Below, piece after piece: positions 8,623 to 18,149 of a stretch of DNA of 59,494 bases (its first letter is position 1; each line of letters opens with the position of its first letter). The notes beneath the pieces were generated by a model, which was not told the origin of the DNA, did no database searches, and worked only from the letters and a program-made list of their open reading frames with translations. The DNA is taken from NCBI GenBank assembly GCA_016928115.1, contig JAFGLI010000006.1, positions 1 to 59,494 of the forward strand. The letters are read 5' to 3'. A program made the position numbers and the translations under genes. The DNA comes from Candidatus Woesearchaeota archaeon. Its GTDB lineage: Archaea > Nanobdellota > Nanobdellia > Woesearchaeales > UBA9642.

Positions 8623-9159
8623 TTAACCTATCTTTTGCCTGAATGCCTCTGACTCTGCATATAAATCAAGTATTTTTTTTAAATCATTTATAAACATAAC
8701 TGTCTCATAATGAACATAATCCGCGAATACACAATTAGTCATCCTGCCCTTAACAGTTCTCCTTAGAAAATATTTTAATTTCTGGGCAACGGCCCCGTGC
8801 TCCATTATATTATCATAATCCTCGACAACCCATGTATCAATAATAAATCTTATTCTTCCCTTATATATTGATTTATTGTTTTTTGTCTTGTCTTTTATAG
8901 GTATAAGCCCCCATCCTTTTATTGCAACAGATATCTGAAACATATAATATTCATCAATCTTTCTTTCTGCAGTTATAGCACATTCTAGTTTATTCGTACC
9001 CTCGACAGAATCAGGTTTATCTTTATATGTAGTTTCATGAATATCATAACGCTTATTTTTAAACCAGGCTTTTATAAAACCATATACTTCAGACCAATTA
9101 ACTACTCCCTTAATTTTTATTATTCTTGAAAAATTTGAAGGATATATGGCTTCTCCCAT
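8623..9159 (-). CDS. Hypothetical protein, paralogous family member 2
   Basis: YKGRIRFIIDTWVVEDYDNI...LKYFLRR; adjacent paralog of the 8080 ORF. Confidence 0.65.
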   Translation of the reverse strand: MGEAIYPSNFSRIIKIKGVVNWSEVYGFIKAWFKNKRYDIHETTYKDKPDSVEGTNKLECAITAERKIDEYYMFQISVAIKGWGLIPIKDKTKNNKSIYKGRIRFIIDTWVVEDYDNIMEHGAVAQKLKYFLRRTVKGRMTNCVFADYVHYETVMFINDLKKILDLYAESEAFRQKIG

Positions 9160-9222
9160 ATATATTAAAAATGCCTGAGAAGTTATATAAAGTTTTTGTT
9201 TTTAATAGTTGTATACACAAAA

Positions 9223-11121
9223 CTATTTTATCCTTACAGCCTCAAGATTCCTTGGAGCCTGTGTCTCTATATGGAATTTCTTGTGTATGGAGCTTGCCAA
9301 ATCAAGGGTTTTTGAGTTTTCACCGTGGTTTATTACAACCTTTCTGGGCCTTGGATTGCATCTTTTTATGAAATTCATCAGCTCTATCCTGTCTGAATGT
9401 CCTGAAACCTGTATTGTCTCTACATCCATCTTTAACTGCAGCATTTCCTGTTTCTGCCCTTCCCTGAATGCTATCTCTCTTTCGCCTCTCTGGATTCTTC
9501 TTCCCATAGAGCCTTTTCCCTGATAACATGAAAAAATCAGCGTGTTTTTAGGATTATCTCCTAACTGTCTTATATATTCAACAGAAGGTCCCCCTACCAG
9601 CATACCGCTTGTGGCAAGAATTATGCATGGTCCCTCATTCTCAATAAGGTCTTTTCTCTCTTTCTGGCTTCCTATCCTTTTAATATTAGGCATTAAAAAA
9701 GGATTGTTGTCCTTGTTGAATATCTGCTCTCTTATACTTTTATTAAGGAATTTAGGATAAGCAGTATGTATTGCAGTTATGTCCCAGACAAGACCATCTA
9801 TGTAAATAGGAATCTCTTTTTTTATTTTATTGTTCCTTATAAGCTCCTCAATAGTCACAATAATCTCCTGGGCCCTTCCTGAACCAAGAACAGGCAATAA
9901 TACTTTGCCTTTTCTTTCAATAGTACTATTTATCAATTGTGCAAGCAACTCTTTCTCTTCCTCAGGAGAACTCATCTTGTCATTCCTTCCGCCGTAGGTT
10001 GCTTCAATCATAAGTGTTTCCAGCCTAGGGAACTTAGTGACTGCCGGGCTTAAAAGATGGGTTTTTCCGTATTTCAGGTCGCCAGTATAAAGAATATTGT
10101 GAAGCCCATTACCTACATGTAAATGAACCATGCTGCTCCCTAAAATATGACCTGCATTATATAATGTAATCCTCACATCGGGAGTTACATCTGTAACCTG
10201 GTCATAATCCAAGGTAATGGTGTGCTTAACCATTTCCTTAACCTCTTTTGAGGTATATATAGGGTCCTGTGCATTCCATTTCTGTATTTTTATAAAGTCT
10301 AATTGTAATAATGCCATAACATCCCTTGTTGGAGCAGTGCAGTAAACAGGCCCTTTGTAACCGAACTTGAACAAATAAGGAATCAAGCCCGTATGGTCCA
10401 TATGTGCATGTGAAACAATCACTGCATCAAGCTCATCTATCTTGAATTCAGGCGATTCTAGGTAAGGATACATCTCATCTTCTGAGGCTGCAACATCTAT
10501 GCCACAATCCAGTAATACTCTTGATTCAGGAGTCTGCAACAGTATAGCGGACCTTCCTACTTGTCTTGCTCCGCCCAGATAGGTAATCCTTATCCACTCC
10601 TCTTTTTTCTTTCTCAGCCAGCCGTTGTAAATCCTTTTTCCTGTGCTGTTCAGGAATTTTCTCCTGTAATCATTATTCTGGTAAAGAACATTCCTGATAT
10701 TGTCAATAATCTTTGATTTTATGGGAGGAGTTCTCTGTATTATAGGAACCCAGAATGTCTCTTCCTTTATTTTCTGCAGGTTTTCCCCTTCCTTGCCTAT
10801 TGCAATACCTGGTTTTTCAACCTCAAGGATAACATTTGAACGCTGTGGGTCAAATATCATATTTGAAATCTCTGCCTCATCAGAGATTATTTTTTTTATT
10901 ATCTTTTCTGCCTTTTCCTGGTCCATTGTGACCTCAGGGTCAGGCTTTAACTCAACCCTTTTTTTTATCTTATTGACTATCTCTTTTATCAGGCCACCGT
11001 CATCTAGGAAAAAGTCCTTGTCTTTTGTGTAAAGGACTATGTTTGCTCCCTCAAAACCGGCAGAGCTTATCTTGCCTGCAGGCAAATCATTCTTTATTTC
11101 CTCTATAATGTTAGACTCCAT
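9223..11121 (-). CDS. KH-domain beta-CASP ribonuclease aCPSF1 (FttA, archaeal termination factor)
   Basis: N-terminal KH region plus MBL/beta-CASP: SHAHMDHTGLIPYLFKFGY, ATSGMLVGGPSVEYIRQL, QVSGHSDRIELMNFI. Confidence 0.95.
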   Translation of the reverse strand: MESNIIEEIKNDLPAGKISSAGFEGANIVLYTKDKDFFLDDGGLIKEIVNKIKKRVELKPDPEVTMDQEKAEKIIKKIISDEAEISNMIFDPQRSNVILEVEKPGIAIGKEGENLQKIKEETFWVPIIQRTPPIKSKIIDNIRNVLYQNNDYRRKFLNSTGKRIYNGWLRKKKEEWIRITYLGGARQVGRSAILLQTPESRVLLDCGIDVAASEDEMYPYLESPEFKIDELDAVIVSHAHMDHTGLIPYLFKFGYKGPVYCTAPTRDVMALLQLDFIKIQKWNAQDPIYTSKEVKEMVKHTITLDYDQVTDVTPDVRITLYNAGHILGSSMVHLHVGNGLHNILYTGDLKYGKTHLLSPAVTKFPRLETLMIEATYGGRNDKMSSPEEEKELLAQLINSTIERKGKVLLPVLGSGRAQEIIVTIEELIRNNKIKKEIPIYIDGLVWDITAIHTAYPKFLNKSIREQIFNKDNNPFLMPNIKRIGSQKERKDLIENEGPCIILATSGMLVGGPSVEYIRQLGDNPKNTLIFSCYQGKGSMGRRIQRGEREIAFREGQKQEMLQLKMDVETIQVSGHSDRIELMNFIKRCNPRPRKVVINHGENSKTLDLASSIHKKFHIETQAPRNLEAVRIK

Positions 11122-11204
11122 TTTTATCTACACACAAATTCAAAAAATATTATAATTTAAGATTTTTTTGAGATCAAATTTTTATAACAAAAGATTTAAT
11201 AAAA

Positions 11205-11840
11205 TTAATTATTATCCGGCTTTTTATTCTCAACAAGTCTTTGTATGCCGTCCTTGTTTATCAACACCATATCTATGCCGTTCCCTGAAGCACTGTCCCT
11301 CTTTAAAGCAGAATTAATAGCCTTCAATGCCATATCCTTAGCTTCAGTTTTTGACATGTTTTCTTTGTATTCAGACTCCAACAAACCGTAAACCATGGGG
11401 CTTCCTGAGCCTGAAGCAACAAAATCCTTTACTTCGTTCATGGAGCCGTCAGGGTAAATCTCATAAAGGTGATTCTCATATTTGTCATTGCCTGCAAAAA
11501 GAAAATGGCTTATGCCCGGAATCATGGACATTTTTCTTATGTTATAATAAACCATTCCTGCAAGAAGATTGGCTGCCTCTTTTGTAGTAAGCATTCTCCC
11601 CGACTTCAGGCTTTTAAGCTTTAATTCTCCCCTTAGACCTTTTACTAACATTTGGACATCAGAAACAGTTCCTGCAGTAGTCACTGCCATTTTATCATTT
11701 ATAGGTATGATCTTCTCTGCCTCTTTGCTGGCTATGAAATTTCCGGCTGTTGCTCTCTTATCTGCAGCAAGTATTATTCCTTCACTGCATTTGATTCCCA
11801 ATGTTGTAGTGCCTGTCTTCAGGCTGTTTTCGCTCATCAT
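11205..11840 (-). CDS. psmB: Proteasome beta subunit
   Basis: TGTTTLGIKCSEGIILAADKRATAGNFIASK. Confidence 0.95.
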   Translation of the reverse strand: MMSENSLKTGTTTLGIKCSEGIILAADKRATAGNFIASKEAEKIIPINDKMAVTTAGTVSDVQMLVKGLRGELKLKSLKSGRMLTTKEAANLLAGMVYYNIRKMSMIPGISHFLFAGNDKYENHLYEIYPDGSMNEVKDFVASGSGSPMVYGLLESEYKENMSKTEAKDMALKAINSALKRDSASGNGIDMVLINKDGIQRLVENKKPDNN

Positions 11841-11952
11841 AACACCTTTTGTTTATTTTTATTTCTTCATTTAGATATTATTTAACTCTTAAAGAATTAT
11901 CTTTTCAATCTGTGAAATCGCTCTTTATTTATAAATGTTATTGTTTTTAGGA

Positions 11953-12438
11953 TTATTTTTTCTTTTTAGAGGATTTAGCTTTAGCTTTTTTATTTTCAGA
12001 TGATTTTTCAGTCTTTTTCTTTGTTTTGGCTTTTTTATCATCTTTTTGCTCTTTGTTTTCGGGTTTTTTTGGCTTGCTGTCTTTTTTCTTTGCTCCGCTT
12101 AATTTCTCCTTTATTTCCTCAATCTTTCCTTCAGGAGCCTTTTTCTTTTCCTCTGTCTCTAGGGATTTTCCCTCAAGGTTTACATAAGCTATGTTATCTT
12201 TTTTAATTACATCAACCCTGACATGGTGTGGCGGATTTTTAATGCCTTTTTTCCACAAATGGTCGTTTAATTCCTTTTTTATCTTTACATTATCTGTTTT
12301 CATATGCTTTTTTATAAATAATTTTAATGTTGAAACTGCTTTTTTTGTTCTTTTATATTTAGGAGTATTTATGAATCCCTTTCTTAAAGGAACATTATAA
12401 GTTCTTTTTATTTCTTTTTCATTGTCTTTAGAAGCCAT
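11953..12438 (-). CDS. rpl31e: Ribosomal protein L31e with lysine-rich C-terminal extension
   Basis: RTYNVPLRKGFINTPKYKRTKKAVSTLKLFIKKHMK...WKKGIKNPPHHVRV. Confidence 0.9.
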   Translation of the reverse strand: MASKDNEKEIKRTYNVPLRKGFINTPKYKRTKKAVSTLKLFIKKHMKTDNVKIKKELNDHLWKKGIKNPPHHVRVDVIKKDNIAYVNLEGKSLETEEKKKAPEGKIEEIKEKLSGAKKKDSKPKKPENKEQKDDKKAKTKKKTEKSSENKKAKAKSSKKKK

Positions 12439-12447
12439 TTTATTAAC

Positions 12448-12618
12448 CTAATCTATGTTTGTCCTTCTCCAGGACCTTTTTACTCTTGTGTGCCTTGCGG
12501 GGTGAACCCTCCTGCCCTGGCCGTATTTTTTTGGTATGGTCCAGAAAGGGGCCCATTTTGTTCTCTTGTTTTCCTTTGCAAGCCTTTTCTTTTTCCCCAG
12601 TTTTTTGTATCTTGACAT
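12448..12618 (-). CDS. rpl39e: Ribosomal protein L39e (missing from ORF track, 56 aa)
   Basis: MSRYKKLGKKKRLAKENKRTKWAPFWTIPKKYGQGRRVHPARHTRVKRSWRRTNID-stop. Confidence 0.93.
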   Translation of the reverse strand: MSRYKKLGKKKRLAKENKRTKWAPFWTIPKKYGQGRRVHPARHTRVKRSWRRTNID

Positions 12619-12620
12619 TT

Positions 12621-13334
12621 TTATTGTTTTTCAGTTTTTTGCTCTTTAATTGGTTCTTTTTTGATTTCTTCTGATTTAACTTCTTCGGCTGGTTTAGATT
12701 CTGTTTTCTTTTCTTCTAACTGTTCTTTTGTTTCCTCTTTTTTATCTGGTATTTCTGGCTTAATTTCTTTTTCTTCAGGCTTTTTCTCTTCTTTAATGCT
12801 CTCTTTGGGCTTTTCTTCTTCTTTTGGTTTTTCTTCTTTGGATTCTGATTGTTCTGCTGGTTTAGGTTTTTCTGTTTTTGTTTCTTCTTTCTTTTTTGGT
12901 TTTGTATCTTCTTTTTTGGTAATCTTCTTAGTAAATGAGCATTTATCAATCAATGACTGGCCCTGTGGAGTTAAAATCCTTCCTTTATGAGCCCCTTTCT
13001 TGCCTTGTTTAACCAAACCTGCTTTTTCAAGCTGCTGCAGTATGTCCCTGATTATCTTTCCTGAGCCCTTGACAAATTTATCTGGTTGATGTCCTCTGTT
13101 CTTTCTTGTTCCATATTTTGTTCTTAATTTTGAAACTCCTATAGGACCTAAAAAAGCGACATTTTTCAATACTGAAGCTGACCTCAGATACCACCAATCA
13201 TCATCCATTGGAGGCCTTTCTTTGCCGTGGCTTGTTTTTACAAATAAAGTCCATTCAGGCTGCTTTATTACACCTTTTAAAGCCTCAGCCAGATTTTCTA
13301 CCAATTCCATGGTTTTAATATCATACATAGCCAT
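12621..13334 (-). CDS. rps19e: Ribosomal protein S19e with about 90 aa K/E-rich C-terminal tail
   Basis: WTLFVKTSHGKERPPMDDDWWYLRSASVLKNVAFLGPIGVSKLRTKYGTRKNRGHQPDKF. Confidence 0.93.
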   Translation of the reverse strand: MAMYDIKTMELVENLAEALKGVIKQPEWTLFVKTSHGKERPPMDDDWWYLRSASVLKNVAFLGPIGVSKLRTKYGTRKNRGHQPDKFVKGSGKIIRDILQQLEKAGLVKQGKKGAHKGRILTPQGQSLIDKCSFTKKITKKEDTKPKKKEETKTEKPKPAEQSESKEEKPKEEEKPKESIKEEKKPEEKEIKPEIPDKKEETKEQLEEKKTESKPAEEVKSEEIKKEPIKEQKTEKQ

Positions 13335-13369
13335 TTTATGTTCTCTGGAATTTTAAGGGGTTTAAAAAG

Positions 13370-13427
13370 GTTACGAAAATTCTTTAGAATTTTCTAACTT
13401 AGGAAATGTTTTCATTTTCGTAAATTA
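13370..13427. repeat. Two interlocked palindromes upstream of the S19e promoter, same architecture as 7589-7698
   Basis: GTTA-c-GAAAATTC-TTTA-GAATTTTC-TAAC then AACTTA-GGAAATG-TTTT-CATTTTC-g-TAAATT. Confidence 0.7.
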
Positions 13428-13479
13428 TGGTAATAAGCAAGAGAAAACAACAAAGATAAACAAACAAAAAATATTATTT

Positions 13480-13683
13480 TTATATTAACCTGTGTCTTAT
13501 GGTTGTAATAAAATATTCCTCTAATTCAACTTCTTTATCTGTAAATGCTTTGTATAATATCTCAGGCTTTCTTATATTATTTTTAAACATTATTTCACAT
13601 ACATCATCAGGAGATACAATAATATAATCATGAGAATCATTGCTTATATTAAATACATGTATGTTTTTTCCTATGGTTTTCAT
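13480..13683 (-). CDS. Hypothetical protein (67 aa), ATGA-coupled to the upstream gene
   Basis: 4-nt overlap with the 13680 ORF. Confidence 0.55.
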   Translation of the reverse strand: MKTIGKNIHVFNISNDSHDYIIVSPDDVCEIMFKNNIRKPEILYKAFTDKEVELEEYFITTIRHRLI

Positions 13684-14222
13684 TTTAAATACCTTAAGTT
13701 TCTTATCAACCTAGTTGCAATTTCTTTTCCTTCATTATTCGAACTTGGGGTACTTGAAACAAGAATCTTCTCTTTTAAAGAATCGCCTACAATATAAACA
13801 TGTTTGCTTCTACCCTCCAAGTCCAAATCATACTTATTCAATATATCTCTCTGAGAAGAACTAAGATGGTGTGTCCCCCTATAATCTGCAAAAGCATTTT
13901 TTATTTCTCTTTTCTCTTCTTTAGATAATTCTTGTTTATTATTTGGATTATCAATACTAATAAGTTCCCATTCAGCTCTTTTTAATATATGATTAACATA
14001 AAGTATGTCCTCTGAATTTTTTTTATTTTGATAATCATTTACTAAATATTCTAAAAAAAACTTTTTCATATTCTCATCAAATCTTTCTCCTTTATTTTGA
14101 AGATTTCCATACTTAAAGTAAACCCCATCAGGTTCTACAAAAGCATAAAAAATTTCGGAACCATCCATAATTTTAAAAATTGTTTCGTTTTTCTCTTTTC
14201 TTTCTAAAAAAACTTGACACAT
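13680..14222 (-). CDS. Hypothetical protein (180 aa)
   Basis: Intact ORF with upstream AT-rich promoter region; divergent from the MNT/HEPN pair. Confidence 0.6.
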   Translation of the reverse strand: MCQVFLERKEKNETIFKIMDGSEIFYAFVEPDGVYFKYGNLQNKGERFDENMKKFFLEYLVNDYQNKKNSEDILYVNHILKRAEWELISIDNPNNKQELSKEEKREIKNAFADYRGTHHLSSSQRDILNKYDLDLEGRSKHVYIVGDSLKEKILVSSTPSSNNEGKEIATRLIRNLRYLK

Positions 14223-14366
14223 TTTTTCACCTTAATTATTATTTACTACCATATAGTAATACATATTTATAAATCTTTCGTTTTTATCGTCAATTTTTGG
14301 TAAAAAATAACAGTTTTTTAATTATAATAAAAAGATTTATAAATAAGTGTAAGTAATTATTTACAG

Positions 14367-14900
14367 ATGGAAACTAATATAACCATATTAACCCCTTTTT
14401 TTGAGGATCCTGAAAGGAATTTTCATATAAGAGAACTTTCAAGGATAGTAAATATAAACCATACTACAGTAAGAAAATATCTCAAAGAATTTGTAAATAA
14501 AGGATTGTTAAAAACCCAGAAAAAAGGGATTTATGAAACATATGCTATTAATAAAAACAAAAAATTCCTAAATTTAAAGTTATTTTATAATCTAGAAAAG
14601 ATAAGAAAATCAGGAATAGTAGAAGATTTAGAAAAATATTTTGATTATCCTGTTATAGTACTCTTCGGCTCTTATGCTTTTGCTCAGGATAATAAAAAAA
14701 GTGATGTTGATATCTGCATAATTTCATCTTTTGAAAAGGAATTTGAAACTAAAAAATACGAAAAAACACTTAATAAAAAAGTTAGTTTACATATTTTTTC
14801 CGAAAAAACTTGGAAAAGATTAATAAATAAAAATCCAGAATTAGCCAATAATATCTCTAATGGGATTGTTTTATCCGGAGAATTTGAGGTTATGGGATGA
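14367..14900 (+). CDS. HTH-fused minimal nucleotidyltransferase (MNT antitoxin-like)
   Basis: wHTH then VIVLFGSYAFAQDNKKSDVDICI (GSxxxG...DxD). Confidence 0.88.
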   Translation: METNITILTPFFEDPERNFHIRELSRIVNINHTTVRKYLKEFVNKGLLKTQKKGIYETYAINKNKKFLNLKLFYNLEKIRKSGIVEDLEKYFDYPVIVLFGSYAFAQDNKKSDVDICIISSFEKEFETKKYEKTLNKKVSLHIFSEKTWKRLINKNPELANNISNGIVLSGEFEVMG

Positions 14901-15310
14901 ACTTTGGAAAAAGTACGGAAGAAGGGTATGCCAAAAAGGTTCCTGTTAATACTATTAGGGCAAAGAATTTGATAAAATCCTCAGAACAAACTATAAAGAC
15001 AGCAAAAAAGATAATTTTAACAGAAACAACATCTAAAACTGTAATAAGAGAGCTTTATGAAGGCTTAAGGGAATACTGTGAAGCCATAGGTTATATTAAA
15101 GGCTATAAATTTAATTCACATGAAGTGATTGTTTATTTTATTGAGGATATCTTAAAAGAGAAAAGCATTTCAATCAAGTTTGACAGATACAGGAAGATAA
15201 GAAATGGTATAAGTTATTATGGAAATAGTGTTAATATAAAGACTGTTGAAAAAGCCTTAAAAGAAATACCTATGATGATAAAAAAATTAACTGAACATAT
15301 AAAATACTAA
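14897..15310 (+). CDS. HEPN-domain protein (toxin partner of MNT)
   Basis: Four-helix pattern with RKIRNGISYYG; ATGA overlap with MNT. Confidence 0.82.
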   Translation: MNFGKSTEEGYAKKVPVNTIRAKNLIKSSEQTIKTAKKIILTETTSKTVIRELYEGLREYCEAIGYIKGYKFNSHEVIVYFIEDILKEKSISIKFDRYRKIRNGISYYGNSVNIKTVEKALKEIPMMIKKLTEHIKY

Positions 15311-15374
15311 AAACAAAAAATTTTATAAACATATTATTTTTTATCTGTAATCATAAAAAAGAGGTTACTGCATT

Positions 15375-16604
15375 ATGAAGATAAATGAGATGATTGCAAG
15401 GATGGTTCTTGATTCAAGAGGCAATCCGACTGTTGAATGTGAGATGCATAATTCTTATACTGGCGTCAGGGCTATTGTTCCTTCTGGAAAAAGTACGGGG
15501 AAGCATGAGGCAGTGGAATTAAGGGATAAAAAATCAAGTTTTAATGGCATGGGTGTTGAAAAAGCTGTTAAAAATATAAACAAAATCATAAAGAAAAATA
15601 TAATAAACAAAGACTGGGAGCAGGAAACACTTGATAATTTCCTTATTAAATTAGACAATACAGAAAACAAATCAAGACTGGGGGCAAATGCAATACTCGC
15701 AGTGAGCATGGCTTTTGCAAGATTAAATGCTATGTCAAAAAATGATGAATTGTTCTTTTATCTGCAGAAGATTACCGGAAACAAAAAGATTTCACTTCCC
15801 ATACCTTTTTGCAATGTAATCAACGGAGGGGTTCATGCAGGGAATGATCTGATGATGCAGGAATTCATGATTGTGCCGAAAGCAGGAAGTTTCAAGGAAA
15901 ACACAAGAATCATAAGCGAAACATACCATGAGCTTAAAAGAATAATAAGAAAAAAATACGGGAAAAACGCAGTGAATGTGGGGGATGAAGGAGGCTTTGC
16001 CCCACCCATAGAAACAGCTGAAGAAGCCCTGGACTTGCTTATGAAGGCAATAATTAACTCAAAACATAAATCACAGTTAAGAATAGCAATGGATTGTGCT
16101 GCATCTGATTTTTACAAAAAAGGAAAATATGAGATTGAGAAAAACAGCTATGTAAGTGCTGAAGAGCTGGGCAATTATTATATAAAACTAATCAAGAAAT
16201 ACCCTATTGTATCAATAGAAGACCCTTTTGCCGAGGATGATTTTGAAGCATGGAATAAATTCATGGAAAAAATAAATAAAAGAAACATACAAGTCGTGGG
16301 AGATGACTTATTAGTATCTAATAAAAAAAGGATTGAGGAAGCTGCTGAAAAAAAGCTCTGCAATGGATTATTATTAAAGCCTAACCAGATAGGGACTGTT
16401 ACAGAGGCTATTGAAGCAGCAAAGTCAGCAATGAAAAACAACTGGAATGTCATGGTTTCTCATAGAAGTGGAGAAACAGAAGACACTTTCATCTGCGACC
16501 TTGCTGTAGCCCTTAATTGCAAACAAATCAAGATAGGAGCTCCATGCAGGGGAGAAAGAACCTGTAAATTCAACAGGTTGTTGAGAATTGAAGAATTGAT
16601 TTAA
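15375..16604 (+). CDS. eno: Enolase
   Basis: ARMVLDSRGNPTVECE, NVGDEGGFAPP, VSHRSGETEDTFICDLAV. Confidence 0.97.
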   Translation: MKINEMIARMVLDSRGNPTVECEMHNSYTGVRAIVPSGKSTGKHEAVELRDKKSSFNGMGVEKAVKNINKIIKKNIINKDWEQETLDNFLIKLDNTENKSRLGANAILAVSMAFARLNAMSKNDELFFYLQKITGNKKISLPIPFCNVINGGVHAGNDLMMQEFMIVPKAGSFKENTRIISETYHELKRIIRKKYGKNAVNVGDEGGFAPPIETAEEALDLLMKAIINSKHKSQLRIAMDCAASDFYKKGKYEIEKNSYVSAEELGNYYIKLIKKYPIVSIEDPFAEDDFEAWNKFMEKINKRNIQVVGDDLLVSNKKRIEEAAEKKLCNGLLLKPNQIGTVTEAIEAAKSAMKNNWNVMVSHRSGETEDTFICDLAVALNCKQIKIGAPCRGERTCKFNRLLRIEELI

Positions 16605-16673
16605 TTTTTTCTGAAAATCTTACGAAAAATTAGTGTATAGACTTATTTATAATGTTCTATTTTAAAATTTTAG

Positions 16674-17090
16674 ATGGTTAAAAGATTTTATTTAGACACT
16701 TCAATATGGATGGATATTTATGAGGACAGAATAGGTTATAAAAAAGAACATTTAGGTGATTTTGCTCTTAAATTATTTAGTTTTATAAAAGCAGAAAATC
16801 ATCGAATATTTATCAGTGATTTATTAATAAAAGAACTGGAAATGAACTACTCAATTGAAGAGATTAATGGAATGATAAATCCATATAAAGAAAACATACA
16901 GAGAATTATTAGTAAAAAAGAAGAAAGAAAAGAAGCAGAAATAATAGCAAAAAAAAGAAAGATTCCTAAAGGGGATGTATTACATGCAATTCTAGCAAGG
17001 AATAATAATTTAATATTAATAACCAGAGATAAACATTTTAAAAATCTGAATGATATTTGTCAACATCATAAACCAGAAGATATTGTTTAA
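16674..17090 (+). CDS. PIN-domain nuclease (VapC-like toxin)
   Basis: YLDTSIWMDIYED ... KGDVLHAILARNNNLILITRDKHF. Confidence 0.88.
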   Translation: MVKRFYLDTSIWMDIYEDRIGYKKEHLGDFALKLFSFIKAENHRIFISDLLIKELEMNYSIEEINGMINPYKENIQRIISKKEERKEAEIIAKKRKIPKGDVLHAILARNNNLILITRDKHFKNLNDICQHHKPEDIV

Positions 17091-17344
17091 GGCCTTTTAT
17101 CAATAATGTCAAATGCTTTTTCTCTTATTTCTTCATATTCTTCCTCACTAGTTTTCTTATTAGAAGCTCCTTTTAATTTCTTTAAAGCTTTAAGCCAATC
17201 TGGCTCTTCAATATCCTCAACCTTTTCCCTTAAGGCATCCCTAATAAATTCTGTTCGATTCTGATAGTTCTTTTTTTCTACAACTTTATCTATATTTTTT
17301 AGAAAATTATTTTCTAATCTCAGAGTTATCAGTTTTGTTGTCAT
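17087..17344 (-). CDS. Ribbon-helix-helix antitoxin-like protein
   Basis: MTTKLITLRLENNFLKNIDKVVEKKNYQNRTEFIRDALREKV; tail-to-tail with PIN gene. Confidence 0.82.
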   Translation of the reverse strand: MTTKLITLRLENNFLKNIDKVVEKKNYQNRTEFIRDALREKVEDIEEPDWLKALKKLKGASNKKTSEEEYEEIREKAFDIIDKRP

Positions 17345-17408
17345 ATATCTATTAGATATACATTAGATATATAAAGGTTTCTGTATTATAATTGTAAAAT
17401 TTACAGAA

Positions 17409-18089
17409 TTAACTTAAAATAATCAAATTTCTTGAAGATTTAGTCAAAACTTCATAACCCTTCTCATTCATATAAATATCATCTTCTATTCTTATACCAT
17501 ATTTATTTTCCCAGTATAAACCAGGCTCTATTGTGAATACCATCCCCGGCTTTAACCTCCCTTTCCCATAAAGAGTTATCTTTGGTTTTTGATGAACTTT
17601 CTTTCCCAAGCCATGCCCTAAAGAATGCTTTAAATGTTTTATATAATCAGGATCTTTTTTATTTAATAATTCCCTGAACTTTTTACATAAACTATCTATA
17701 TTCATATTTGGTTTTATTGCTTTTATTGTATTTTCATGAACTTCTTTTATATCATTATAGAGTTTTATGTGTTGTTGTTTTGGTTCTCCTATATAAAACA
17801 TCCTGGTCATATCAGAGCAGAATCCTTTATATATTACACCAAAATCAATCATCAGGAAACCTTTTTTTAATTCTGAATTGTATTTCATATAATGCGGATC
17901 TGCAGAACTTTCTTTTGAAGCAACAATTGGCTTAAATGCTTTTTTTACATTATGTTTTTTATATTGGTCTTCAAGAAATTTCACAATGTCTTTTTCAGTT
18001 TTGAATTGTTTGTTTTTTAGTTTTTTAATTAATTCAGAAAAAATTATATCAGTAAGTTCACATGCTTTTCTTGTTTTTTCAAGTTTCAT
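17409..18089 (-). CDS. M24 family metallopeptidase (Xaa-Pro aminopeptidase-like)
   Basis: MIDFGVIYKGFCSDMTRMFYIG, HSLGHGLGKKVHQKP, GMVFTIEPGLY. Confidence 0.88.
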   Translation of the reverse strand: MKLEKTRKACELTDIIFSELIKKLKNKQFKTEKDIVKFLEDQYKKHNVKKAFKPIVASKESSADPHYMKYNSELKKGFLMIDFGVIYKGFCSDMTRMFYIGEPKQQHIKLYNDIKEVHENTIKAIKPNMNIDSLCKKFRELLNKKDPDYIKHLKHSLGHGLGKKVHQKPKITLYGKGRLKPGMVFTIEPGLYWENKYGIRIEDDIYMNEKGYEVLTKSSRNLIILS

Positions 18090-18149
18090 TTTTTAAATTA
18101 ATAATAAAGTAAAATTTATATATTTATATATTTTTATTAAAAAATAAAA

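Noticed and set aside
12661-12990. ORFs overlapping the S19e tail on the other strand or frames
   Set aside because: Low-complexity by-products of the K/E-rich tail
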